A DNA stretch of 43,352 nucleotides, from NCBI GenBank assembly GCA_015060455.1, contig SUYM01000025.1, positions 1-43,352 on the forward strand, in the 5' to 3' direction. The notes below the pieces were generated by a model that did not search any database, was not told the DNA's origin, and saw nothing but the letters and a program-made list of their open reading frames with translations. This stretch comes from Bacteroidales bacterium. Its GTDB lineage: Bacteria > Bacteroidota > Bacteroidia > Bacteroidales > UBA932. Below are positions 31,783 to 39,886 of the stretch, in pieces (within the stretch, counting starts at the first letter, position 1; each line of letters opens with the position of its first letter). The position numbers and the translations under genes were made by a program.

Positions 31783-32556
31783 ATGAAGGATTTAATCGTT
31801 ACAGGGCCATTCAGCGAAGATGATTACAATGAATTAGTGCGACAGGTTGTCGCAGTTCTACCTTGGAGTCATAATCTGCTGCTGATGAGCCACAATCTGT
31901 CCTCCGAACAAATTGTATTTTATGCCAATGAAATTGTTTCTAAGGGATGGTCTCGTGATATGTTGCGCCACGCACTTAAAGCAGAATATCATCTTTCAAT
32001 ACAAACAATAGAGAAATCCAACAATTTTGATTCCACATTGCCGACTCTGCAAGCCGATTATGCCAACGAAGTGTTCCGCTGCTGTTATAATCTCGGATTT
32101 ATTGATGCTGTTGAACCATTGAAAGAATTGGAATTGGAGCGTCGACTTGTTCAGAAAATCACAAACTTTATAATGGAATTGGGTATCGGATTCAGTTTTA
32201 TCGGCAATCAATATACATTAACATATAACGAAAAAGAGTACCGTGTCGATTTGCTCTTCTTCCACCGCAGACTCCGTTCTATGGTTGCCATTGAATTGAA
32301 GATTGGAGAGTTCAAGCCCGAATATGTAGGTAAGATGAATTTCTATCTATCCCTGCTGGATAAGTTGGAAAAGGCACCCGATGAAAATCCATCTATCGGC
32401 ATCATCCTTTGTGCCGAAAAAGATCATTTAGAGGTAGAGTTGGCTCTGCAAGATGTAAATAAGCCAATTGGCATTGCTGAATATCAATACCTATTGCCAA
32501 AAAACAAATTGCAAGAACTTGTAACAGATGAAATGAAAAGATCAAAGGGAATATAA
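31783..32556 (+). CDS. PDDEXK nuclease domain protein (YhcG/DUF1016), N-terminally short
   Basis: The 257-residue protein matches YhcG: LPWSHNLLLMSHNL and GWSRDMLRHAL in the N-terminal part, then the nuclease domain ELGIGFSFIGNQYTL, YRVDLLFFHRRL (Asp155), AIELKIGEFKPEYVGKMNFYL (Glu171, Lys173) and GIILCAEKD. The active-site residues are all present. The family is usually 330-370 residues; the N-terminal part before the SHNLLL motif is missing and replaced by a short start (MKDLIVTGPFSEDD). YhcG proteins occur with restriction and defence genes. The gene is more A/T-rich than its neighbours and stands alone between asnA and murI, which points to transfer. It could be an intact short variant. 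Confidence 0.85.
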   Translation: MKDLIVTGPFSEDDYNELVRQVVAVLPWSHNLLLMSHNLSSEQIVFYANEIVSKGWSRDMLRHALKAEYHLSIQTIEKSNNFDSTLPTLQADYANEVFRCCYNLGFIDAVEPLKELELERRLVQKITNFIMELGIGFSFIGNQYTLTYNEKEYRVDLLFFHRRLRSMVAIELKIGEFKPEYVGKMNFYLSLLDKLEKAPDENPSIGIILCAEKDHLEVELALQDVNKPIGIAEYQYLLPKNKLQELVTDEMKRSKGI

Positions 32557-32603
32557 TATTACCTCAAAAATATCTTTATCAATTTTTGTACTAATACATT
32601 TAC

Positions 32604-32611
32604 TATATTTG
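32604..32611 (+). promoter_or_regulatory. -7 box of murI
   Basis: TATATTTG matches the consensus but ends only 7 nt before the murI start codon. If it is used, the mRNA would have almost no leader. Confidence 0.55.
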
Positions 32612-32618
32612 CAGAGTT

Positions 32619-33449
32619 ATGATAGGGATTTTCGATTCAGGCGTAGGCGGACTGTCCGTGTTCAGGGAGATCAGGAAACTGCTTCCCCAGGAGAGGTATA
32701 TATATTTCTCCGACAACGCGCATTGTCCGTATGGTGAGAAATCAAGAGAGTATATCATAGACAGGGCGCGTCAGATCACGGATTTCATGCTGAAAGAGGG
32801 TGCTGACATCATTGTGGTGGCATGCAATACAGCCACTGCTGCCGCCATATCCACTATCCGGTCCGAATATTCCACGCCTAACGATCATGTCAGGAGGCTA
32901 ACAAGCGGAAGACACGAGTCGGTCAGTTTCATCGGCATGGAACCGGCTGTCAAGCCTGCTGCCGCACTTACCAGGACAGGGGTGGTGGGCGTTCTTGCCA
33001 CAGCCGGGACTTTGAAAGCAGACAAATATCGCGACACGAAAGGCAGGCATGCTGAGGATGTACAGGTGGTGGAACATATAGGACAGGGCTTTGTGGAACT
33101 GGTTGAAAGCGGCCAGACCACAGGACAGAAGGCCGAGTCCATAGTCATGGAAAGTCTTGAACCGCTTCTTGACGCAGGAGCAGACACCATAGTCCTCGGC
33201 TGCACACACTACCCTTTCCTCTCCGAGACCATCAGCAAAGTGGCATCCTGTCTTGTCCCGGACCGTCCGACAACCATCATCGACCCGGCTCCAGCAGTTG
33301 CAAAGCATCTTCACAAGGTCATGCAGGAGCAGAATATAATAAAGCGTGAAGGATTTGCTCTTACCCTTCACGCCTCAGGTGATGATTCCGTGCTGAAGCA
33401 GATGGCAGAAGCCCTGCTTTATGAAGGCTTGCCTCCGGAATCCTTATAA
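32619..33449 (+). CDS. murI: glutamate racemase
   Basis: The 276-residue enzyme makes D-glutamate for peptidoglycan. The N-terminus MIGIFDSGVGGLSV is diagnostic and fixes the start. Catalytic residues are Asp7 and the cysteine pair Cys69 (VVACNTATAA) and Cys195 (LGCTHYPF). Residues about 85-102 (between IRSEY and SFIGMEPA) form an insertion of roughly 18 residues that I do not find in typical MurI, where the strand FIGMEPA follows almost directly. The 3' end overlaps the convergent ECF sigma gene by 31 nt. Confidence 0.95.
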   Translation: MIGIFDSGVGGLSVFREIRKLLPQERYIYFSDNAHCPYGEKSREYIIDRARQITDFMLKEGADIIVVACNTATAAAISTIRSEYSTPNDHVRRLTSGRHESVSFIGMEPAVKPAAALTRTGVVGVLATAGTLKADKYRDTKGRHAEDVQVVEHIGQGFVELVESGQTTGQKAESIVMESLEPLLDAGADTIVLGCTHYPFLSETISKVASCLVPDRPTTIIDPAPAVAKHLHKVMQEQNIIKREGFALTLHASGDDSVLKQMAEALLYEGLPPESL

Positions 33450-33976
33450 TATTTCCTATACTCGTCAACCGTATATTTCAGATGCTTCTGGACTGCACGG
33501 ACAGATATGCCCAGTTCCGAGGCGATTTCCTCCTGAGACATTCCCTCAATCCTGCTCATATGGAATATGTCCCTCGTGCGAGGATTCAATGTCCGTGACA
33601 CTTTGAGAATCTCATCTATGGCAAAACCGCTTTCCGACATATCTGCCAAGGAGGCCACCGAATCATCGAAATCCACAGCGGCAAGCAGTTCCCATGCAGA
33701 GCCTACGACTTGGTCTATGCTTACCATATCACGTTCCACAGTCTTTCGGGAAACAAGATTCAGACATTCATTCCGGACTGCACGGAAAAGGTAGCCTTCA
33801 ACCTTGTCGCTCAAGATTACAGGCTTCTTCTCCAACATCTTCGTCAGAGTGTTAGACAAAAGGTCCTCCGCCTGAGCGACACTCCCATGGACGATTGTCT
33901 GTATATAACTGATCATCCGGGGATAGATGCGGAGGATTAGATCCTTCATCTCTTCTTCTGAATACGAGAACAGCAT
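33419..33976 (-). CDS. ECF-type RNA polymerase sigma factor
   Basis: The 185-residue protein has sigma region 2 (about 10-80, with AEDLLSNTLTKMLEKK and VEGYLFRAVRNECLNLV) and region 4 (about 120-175), whose helix-turn-helix reads GMSQEEIASELGISVRAVQKHL. This is the Bacteroidota ECF group often linked to carbohydrate-use loci. No FecR-type anti-sigma gene is next to it. It starts 15 nt after the GH3 gene stop and so is the last gene of the seven-gene minus-strand operon. A second in-frame Met at residue 10 (MKDLILRIYP) is an alternative start. Confidence 0.9.
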   Translation of the reverse strand: MLFSYSEEEMKDLILRIYPRMISYIQTIVHGSVAQAEDLLSNTLTKMLEKKPVILSDKVEGYLFRAVRNECLNLVSRKTVERDMVSIDQVVGSAWELLAAVDFDDSVASLADMSESGFAIDEILKVSRTLNPRTRDIFHMSRIEGMSQEEIASELGISVRAVQKHLKYTVDEYRKYYKDSGGKPS

Positions 33977-33991
33977 AATTTATAATCGTAA

Positions 33992-36178
33992 CTATTTCAA
34001 CGTAAAGAGCACTTCGCCACGCACATCCTCAGATGAGGCGGCAACCAATGCTTTGAATTCTCCCGGCTCTGCGACCCACTCATGTCTGGCGGCATCGAAA
34101 AAACTCAGGGATGACTGGTCTATGACAAACTCGACAGTCTTTGTCTGACCTGGTTCCAGATAAATCTTTTCAAATCCCTTAAGTTCCTTTACGGGACGAT
34201 CTACAGATGCCTCCACATCCTGGATATACAACTGTACGACCTCTGCTCCTGCTACTTTTCCGGTATTGGTAACCGGCACCTGAATAGTCAGCCTTTCCTT
34301 CATGGTCTTAGATGATGCCTTCATCTGACCATATTCAAAAGTCGTATAACTAAGTCCGAATCCGAATGGGAATCTCGGCTTTATATTATTGGCCTCATAC
34401 CAACGGTAACCGACATAGATTCCTTCCGAATAGTCCACCTGCCACATATCATCCTCTCCCTCGATACCAGGATACTGTGCAGGAGTCCTTACCGGACCAT
34501 CTTCCATCATATACGGGAATGTAAACGGAAGTTTTCCTGACGGATTGACTTTACCGGTCAGCACATCTGCAAGGGCATTACCTGTCTCCGAGCCAAGGTA
34601 CCAGGCCTGCACAATAGAAGCGACCTTGTCAGCAAAAGGCATCGCCACTGCTGTTCCGCTCATATTGACATAAATCATATCCGGACGGACAGTTGCCAAG
34701 GCACTGATGACCTCATTCTGTCCATACGGAAGATCATAACTGAGGCGGTCGCGGCCTTCACAATCCTGTTGCTTGTTCTTATTCAGTCCACCCACGAAGA
34801 TCACATAATCTGCATCCTTTACCGCCACAAGAGCATCCTCCAGCAACTTTTCGTCACTGCGCGGATCCGTAAGGTCATATAGACTGTAATTATAGTTTCC
34901 TGTCACCTTTGGCTCTCCCTGATATGCTCTTTCATAAATGACCTCTGCTTCTGGATAAGCATTCCTGATTCCTTCCAAAACGGTAATCTCATACTTGGTC
35001 TTCAATGATGAAGAACTTCCACCTACCACCATCGGACGGATTGCATTCTCTCCAAGAACAACAATTTTTCCGGCATCTGCACGCATCGGAAGCACAGAGC
35101 CCTCATTCTTGAGCAGGACTACTCCTTCTGATCCTATTTTACGGCAATGAGCGAAATGCTCCGGCGAGCACATACTTCCCCAATTACCGCCAAGTTGAGT
35201 ACGGAAATTCAGGCGGAGCACCCTACGTACCTTCTCGTCAAGATCAGACTCAGGCAACTCACCAGAAAGGATCTTCTCCTTATATGGTTTTGCCAGATAA
35301 TAGTAGTCATACGCATTTTCTATATTCACATCTACGCCGTTGGTGCCGGTACCGAACTCAAGATCAAGACCAGACTGTGCTGCTCCGTCAGTTTCATGAA
35401 CTGCTCCCCAGTCACTCAAGACTGCACCATCAAATCCCCACTCATCCTTAAGAATTTCTGTCAGGAGCCGGCGGTTATGCGAAACCCACTGATTCTGATA
35501 AAGATTATATGATGACATGACAGACCATGCGCCTCCCTCCTGGACTGCCATTCTGAAAGCCGGGAGGTAAATTTCATACAAGGTACGGTCATCAATATTG
35601 ACATTATACCTATGACGTTTGAACTCTTGATTATTAAGGGCGAAATGCTTTACACAGGCTGCCACATTATTGCTCTGGATACCCTGAATATATGGAACTG
35701 ACATTTTTCCTGCAAGGAAAGGGTCCTCTCCCATGTACTCGAAATTACGGCCGCAGAGCGGTGTACGATATATATTCAAACCAGGACCGAGAAGAACATT
35801 CTTCTTGCGATATCTTGCCTCTTCTCCGACGCTGCGTCCATAAAGTCCAGACAGTTCCTTATCCCAACTTGCGGCAAGACAAGTAAGCACAGGATATGCA
35901 GTACAACTATCTGAAGTCCAGAGTGCGGATGCCCATTCATCCCACAAAGTCTCTGGGCGTACACCATGCGGACCATCCATTGTCCATAGTTCCGGCACGC
36001 CCAGACGAGGCACGCCTGGTGATGAAAACTTGGACTGGGCATGGATTACAGAAATCTTCTCATCCAATGTCATCTGGGCAAGAGTGTTTTCAACTCTCAT
36101 CTCCAGTTCCGCCTCCGGAGACACCCGACAAGCAGATAGCATTGTTGCTGCAAATAAGAAAAATACGATTCTTTTCAT
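33992..36178 (-). CDS. GH3-family beta-glycosidase, lipoprotein
   Basis: The 728-residue enzyme has a lipobox (LSAC, Cys17). It has a GH3 N-terminal barrel with GRNFEYMGEDP, KHFALNNQE and the nucleophile Asp256 in AVLSDWGAV. The GH3 C-terminal domain (about 350-590) carries the likely acid/base Glu in QQDCEGRDRLS. A fibronectin-III-like end (about 645-728) contains VKELKGFEKIYLEPGQTKTV. The length and three-domain order match BglX-type beta-glucosidases or beta-xylosidases; the sugar specificity cannot be read. It should act in the periplasm or at the outer membrane. It lies 17 nt after the EEP gene. Confidence 0.94.
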   Translation of the reverse strand: MKRIVFFLFAATMLSACRVSPEAELEMRVENTLAQMTLDEKISVIHAQSKFSSPGVPRLGVPELWTMDGPHGVRPETLWDEWASALWTSDSCTAYPVLTCLAASWDKELSGLYGRSVGEEARYRKKNVLLGPGLNIYRTPLCGRNFEYMGEDPFLAGKMSVPYIQGIQSNNVAACVKHFALNNQEFKRHRYNVNIDDRTLYEIYLPAFRMAVQEGGAWSVMSSYNLYQNQWVSHNRRLLTEILKDEWGFDGAVLSDWGAVHETDGAAQSGLDLEFGTGTNGVDVNIENAYDYYYLAKPYKEKILSGELPESDLDEKVRRVLRLNFRTQLGGNWGSMCSPEHFAHCRKIGSEGVVLLKNEGSVLPMRADAGKIVVLGENAIRPMVVGGSSSSLKTKYEITVLEGIRNAYPEAEVIYERAYQGEPKVTGNYNYSLYDLTDPRSDEKLLEDALVAVKDADYVIFVGGLNKNKQQDCEGRDRLSYDLPYGQNEVISALATVRPDMIYVNMSGTAVAMPFADKVASIVQAWYLGSETGNALADVLTGKVNPSGKLPFTFPYMMEDGPVRTPAQYPGIEGEDDMWQVDYSEGIYVGYRWYEANNIKPRFPFGFGLSYTTFEYGQMKASSKTMKERLTIQVPVTNTGKVAGAEVVQLYIQDVEASVDRPVKELKGFEKIYLEPGQTKTVEFVIDQSSLSFFDAARHEWVAEPGEFKALVAASSEDVRGEVLFTLK

Positions 36179-36195
36179 ACGTTATTGATTTCAGT

Positions 36196-37062
36196 TTATT
36201 TAGCAAGATACCAGTGTATCATTATAGGGAAATGGTCAGACCCGAACTGGCCGTTAAGGCAATCTGTAATCATATGCCAGGAGGTCACCTTTGAATTAGC
36301 CGGAGTAAAGAATATATGGTCTAGATGCATACCATGTTTCGGTACTGTGTTCATCGGCTTATAATGGCTCATAGAATAATATTCCGCATTCACAGGATTA
36401 TCGACCATGTAAAGGGCATCCGTAATGACTCCACTTTCAGCCATGATCTTATAAGCCTTCGAGTCCTGCTTTGCATTGAAGTCTCCGCTTACGATACATG
36501 GATATCCGGCTGCCATCTCCTGCATTTTCTCGAGGATGATCCTTGAACTCATCTCACGTGCAATGATGCCTTTATGATCGAAATGACAATTGAACATGAA
36601 GAACACCTTCTTTGTCTTTTTGTCCTTAAATTTCGCCCACACACAATTTCGTGAGTACATGGCATCAAAACCTGGTTTTCCCGGAGTATCCGTAAACCAG
36701 ATGACTCCGTTTTCCAGAAGTTCAAGACGGCTCTTCCTATAGAAAATCGGATTGAAATGAGCCTTACGATAGGTATTGTCACCTGTGGTACAATCTCCCA
36801 CCCAAGCATAATCCTTCTCGATATGCTTCATTATATCTTCAATCTGCGGCAGGAACGGTTCCTGAGAGCCGAACACATCGAACTGATAATCCTCTATTAT
36901 ACGCACAATTGCAGGCAACCTGTCACTCCAGGCCGGCTTCTTGGCTGGATACTGTATATTATAAGTCGCCACTTTCAACGGTTTCTTTGTCAACTTCACC
37001 TCCTGCGCATGCATAGATAAAGCAACAAAAACAATCAGAATAAGTGTAAACAGTTTCTTCAT
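36196..37062 (-). CDS. secreted endonuclease/exonuclease/phosphatase-family enzyme
   Basis: The 288-residue protein has a signal peptide (ending near Ala19). The EEP catalytic set is complete: Asn35 (TYNIQ), Glu68 (SQEP), His160 (NCHFDH), Asp194 and Asn196 (SGDFNAKQ), Asp249 and the final Asp276-His277 (SDHFP). This fold cleaves phosphodiester bonds in nucleic acids, sphingomyelin or inositol-phosphate lipids. Secreted Bacteroidota versions within glycan loci are not well characterised. The gene lies 14 nt after a metallophosphoesterase gene and 17 nt before GH3, so a phosphorylated glycan or glycolipid substrate is plausible. Confidence 0.9.
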   Translation of the reverse strand: MKKLFTLILIVFVALSMHAQEVKLTKKPLKVATYNIQYPAKKPAWSDRLPAIVRIIEDYQFDVFGSQEPFLPQIEDIMKHIEKDYAWVGDCTTGDNTYRKAHFNPIFYRKSRLELLENGVIWFTDTPGKPGFDAMYSRNCVWAKFKDKKTKKVFFMFNCHFDHKGIIAREMSSRIILEKMQEMAAGYPCIVSGDFNAKQDSKAYKIMAESGVITDALYMVDNPVNAEYYSMSHYKPMNTVPKHGMHLDHIFFTPANSKVTSWHMITDCLNGQFGSDHFPIMIHWYLAK

Positions 37063-37076
37063 ATTATATTATAATC

Positions 37077-39881
37077 TTACCATTTAATTGACTTGATATG
37101 CACATTTCCGAATCTATCCTGTACCCTGACCTCACCTGAAGATACTCCGGCAGTAGGATTTGCCTTGAAAAGATATTTGCTTGCAGCAGGTTGAGCCAGT
37201 TCCAAGGTATATTTATCAGTAATATCTGATATGAGTTTCACATAAGCGGGATCCTTGCCATTCCACCTTTCCATATCCGCAACCTTCTGACCATTTTCCC
37301 ACCACTGAGGCACTCCCCAAGTATCTTCATTCCAGTTCCAGACATTGACAGCCACACTCTTTCCATCAACTGCTGACGGGTCATAAACCGTCATCTGCTC
37401 ATCCGTAGTCTCGCCCACAGCCTTATAGCACCATGTCATATGACTGCCGTCCACCTCTGCAACCATATAGCCCTGAGGGACGCCATGATTATTCAGATAT
37501 CTGTTCACGCGTAACGAACCGGTAGCGCGGGATACACATATCACCTCGATATTGTCCATTCCCAAACCTTTGCCGGCATAGTCATATCCGAAATTGTTGT
37601 GATAATGTCCGGCCCAGCAGTAAACCTTGGCATAATCCTTCAGCAAGGCACTATATTTTGCAAAATTAGGACTATCCGCACCACTTCCTTTCGGCGACAT
37701 GAACAACTGTCCATGCGCAGCAATCACAATAGAAGTCTCCTTCGGGATGAACTGCAGATCCTGTCTGAGCCACTCCAATGTGGCATCTTCAAGTCCGACC
37801 TTGTACTTGTCCTTGGCACTCGTTCTATCGTAAATAATATCATTTAGGACAATAAAGTGCATCTTTCCGATATTGAAAGAATAGTTCTCCGGACCAGTGT
37901 AGACGTTGAAGTATGGCGTTCCAAGACTTGTTGAATATAGGTTTCTCTGATCAAAGTCATGATTGCCTATCACATTGAATACCGGACAGTTCAAGCCTCC
38001 CGCTACGTCCAAATAATCGTCATATGCAACCGGATAATTATATATCAGGTCGCCAAGGTTGATGGTATAGCATTCCTGTGTCAAAGATGCACGATATGCA
38101 TTCATATCAGGAACCACATTATCCCTCCATGTTTCTGCCGACCCATCCACTGCATATGGCCTGATCTGAGGGTCTGCGACCATAAGAAGCGTATATCTAT
38201 CATTGATCTGAGCACGCGGTGAAAGGACGAAATCTGCCTTTACTGCCTTCTGGTACCTAGGCACACGCTTATAGAACTGCGGTGATGAGCCCGACATCGG
38301 AATCTGGTAAGCTGCCGGAACTGATATATAAACGAATCTGACCAGTGACATATCGCTCTTCATTGCATAGCAACCATCTCCGCCGGTCTGAACCGTCTGA
38401 AATCCGTCCGAAACCAGAACACCAGGAATTGGAGTACCATCATCAGCACGGACACAGCCCATGACATTATGACCTGAACCTGTCACCTCGGCAGACTCTG
38501 TATAAGGATTGACATATGCCCCTCCTATTGTAACATCCTGACACGCTCCTGCTATATTGCCACGACGTCCCCCTGCGCTCTCCACCTTTCCGAAATTAGA
38601 ACAATTGTTCAGAATGACACGATAGGCCTTGCTGCCCCTCACACAACCTGCAACTCCACCGGTGTGGATAGCCTTGTCATCATTTTCATATTTGTTGCCA
38701 CCCTTTCCGCTTTTCACCAATCCATAATTGGCACAATCACGGATATATCCTCCGGTTACCGCATCCTTTGCGTTGTACAGATATCCGACAATTCCACCGA
38801 TTGACGAACGTCTGCTTGCACTTACTCCCTCATATATCACATCTCCATAATTCAGGCATGACTTGACACGTGCCGAACGGCTGACTGTAGCACAGACACC
38901 GCCCATGCTGCCTTCCCTCTCATTGAATACCTTTACCTGACCATAGTTGACACAATCAATAACAACATCTGCATCATTTATTGCTCCAACTATTCCGGCA
39001 GTTGACGGGAAACCATTACCTTGAGATGATACATATCCGAAATTATCACAACAGAGCACGTCACCTTTAGTATAACCGACAATGCCAGCACATCTTGAAA
39101 ATATATCCCAGCCATTAATTCCCGATGCATTTGATGTTATTTCGCCACGGTTGACACAGAACTTCACGGTACCGGCATTTCCATCACCCACAATACCTCC
39201 TACAGAGTCATACATCATATCTCCGACATATGTGACTTTTCCCAAATTTTCTGACCAGGCCACACATGAGGCCCATTTTGAGCCGCCATTTCGTCCGACA
39301 ATACCTCCGATTGAAACAGCCGGTTTTTCAGAATCAGTCCTTGACAGGCAATCAGCAGATATCGGCCCATAGTTCTTACATTTGATTACCAGATGAAGAT
39401 TGCTACCCGCTATAGCACCGATAAGCAATCTTTTGCTTACGAATGTAGACTTGAACTCTATCTTTCCATAGTTGACACAATCCTCTATAAGACCGGCATT
39501 GACACCTGCTATGAATCCATAGGAATTATCTCCATCTGTCAGTTTCATTGAGCATGAAGCATCGATTACAAGATTCCTTACTGTACCTCCTTCAATGCGT
39601 CCAAAGATAGGTGTTGTACATTTCAGGTTCTTTATACTGAAGCCATTTCCATTAAAAACGCCTTTGAATTCAGGCATACCGCGGAACTTCTTTGCCTTTG
39701 CCATGTCTATATCAGCCAGAAGACAGACTTCGCCGTCTTCATTACGCCAACAAGTCGTCGGTTCTCCCTTTGTCACTGCCTGAGCAAAAGCCACGAATTC
39801 ATCTGCGTTGCTTATACCCTGTGCCCATGAGGACAGGGACAACAGCAAGACAAATAAGGATATCATCAAACGTTTTGTCAT
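37077..39881 (-). CDS. secreted metallophosphoesterase with Cys-punctuated repeat domain
   Basis: I chose the ATG at 39881 (MTKRLMISLFVLL), 5 nt after the upstream stop; a TTG 12 nt earlier overlaps that stop. The 934-residue product has a signal peptide. About nine repeats with a C-x-N-(Y/F/R)-G-x-(V/I) core lie at 130-450 (for example DCVNYGKI, CCDNFGYV, NCSNFGKV), alternating with GGIVG strands. A MetallophosN-like domain follows near 480-560. The calcineurin-like phosphoesterase carries ADPQ, NLGDLIYN, IGNHDFDQ, AHGQ and GHYHNN. A C-terminal MetallophosC-like region ends at VQDRFGN. The repeats look like a right-handed beta-helix. It is expected outside the inner membrane. Confidence 0.87.
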   Translation of the reverse strand: MTKRLMISLFVLLLSLSSWAQGISNADEFVAFAQAVTKGEPTTCWRNEDGEVCLLADIDMAKAKKFRGMPEFKGVFNGNGFSIKNLKCTTPIFGRIEGGTVRNLVIDASCSMKLTDGDNSYGFIAGVNAGLIEDCVNYGKIEFKSTFVSKRLLIGAIAGSNLHLVIKCKNYGPISADCLSRTDSEKPAVSIGGIVGRNGGSKWASCVAWSENLGKVTYVGDMMYDSVGGIVGDGNAGTVKFCVNRGEITSNASGINGWDIFSRCAGIVGYTKGDVLCCDNFGYVSSQGNGFPSTAGIVGAINDADVVIDCVNYGQVKVFNEREGSMGGVCATVSRSARVKSCLNYGDVIYEGVSASRRSSIGGIVGYLYNAKDAVTGGYIRDCANYGLVKSGKGGNKYENDDKAIHTGGVAGCVRGSKAYRVILNNCSNFGKVESAGGRRGNIAGACQDVTIGGAYVNPYTESAEVTGSGHNVMGCVRADDGTPIPGVLVSDGFQTVQTGGDGCYAMKSDMSLVRFVYISVPAAYQIPMSGSSPQFYKRVPRYQKAVKADFVLSPRAQINDRYTLLMVADPQIRPYAVDGSAETWRDNVVPDMNAYRASLTQECYTINLGDLIYNYPVAYDDYLDVAGGLNCPVFNVIGNHDFDQRNLYSTSLGTPYFNVYTGPENYSFNIGKMHFIVLNDIIYDRTSAKDKYKVGLEDATLEWLRQDLQFIPKETSIVIAAHGQLFMSPKGSGADSPNFAKYSALLKDYAKVYCWAGHYHNNFGYDYAGKGLGMDNIEVICVSRATGSLRVNRYLNNHGVPQGYMVAEVDGSHMTWCYKAVGETTDEQMTVYDPSAVDGKSVAVNVWNWNEDTWGVPQWWENGQKVADMERWNGKDPAYVKLISDITDKYTLELAQPAASKYLFKANPTAGVSSGEVRVQDRFGNVHIKSIKW

Positions 39882-39886
39882 AATCT

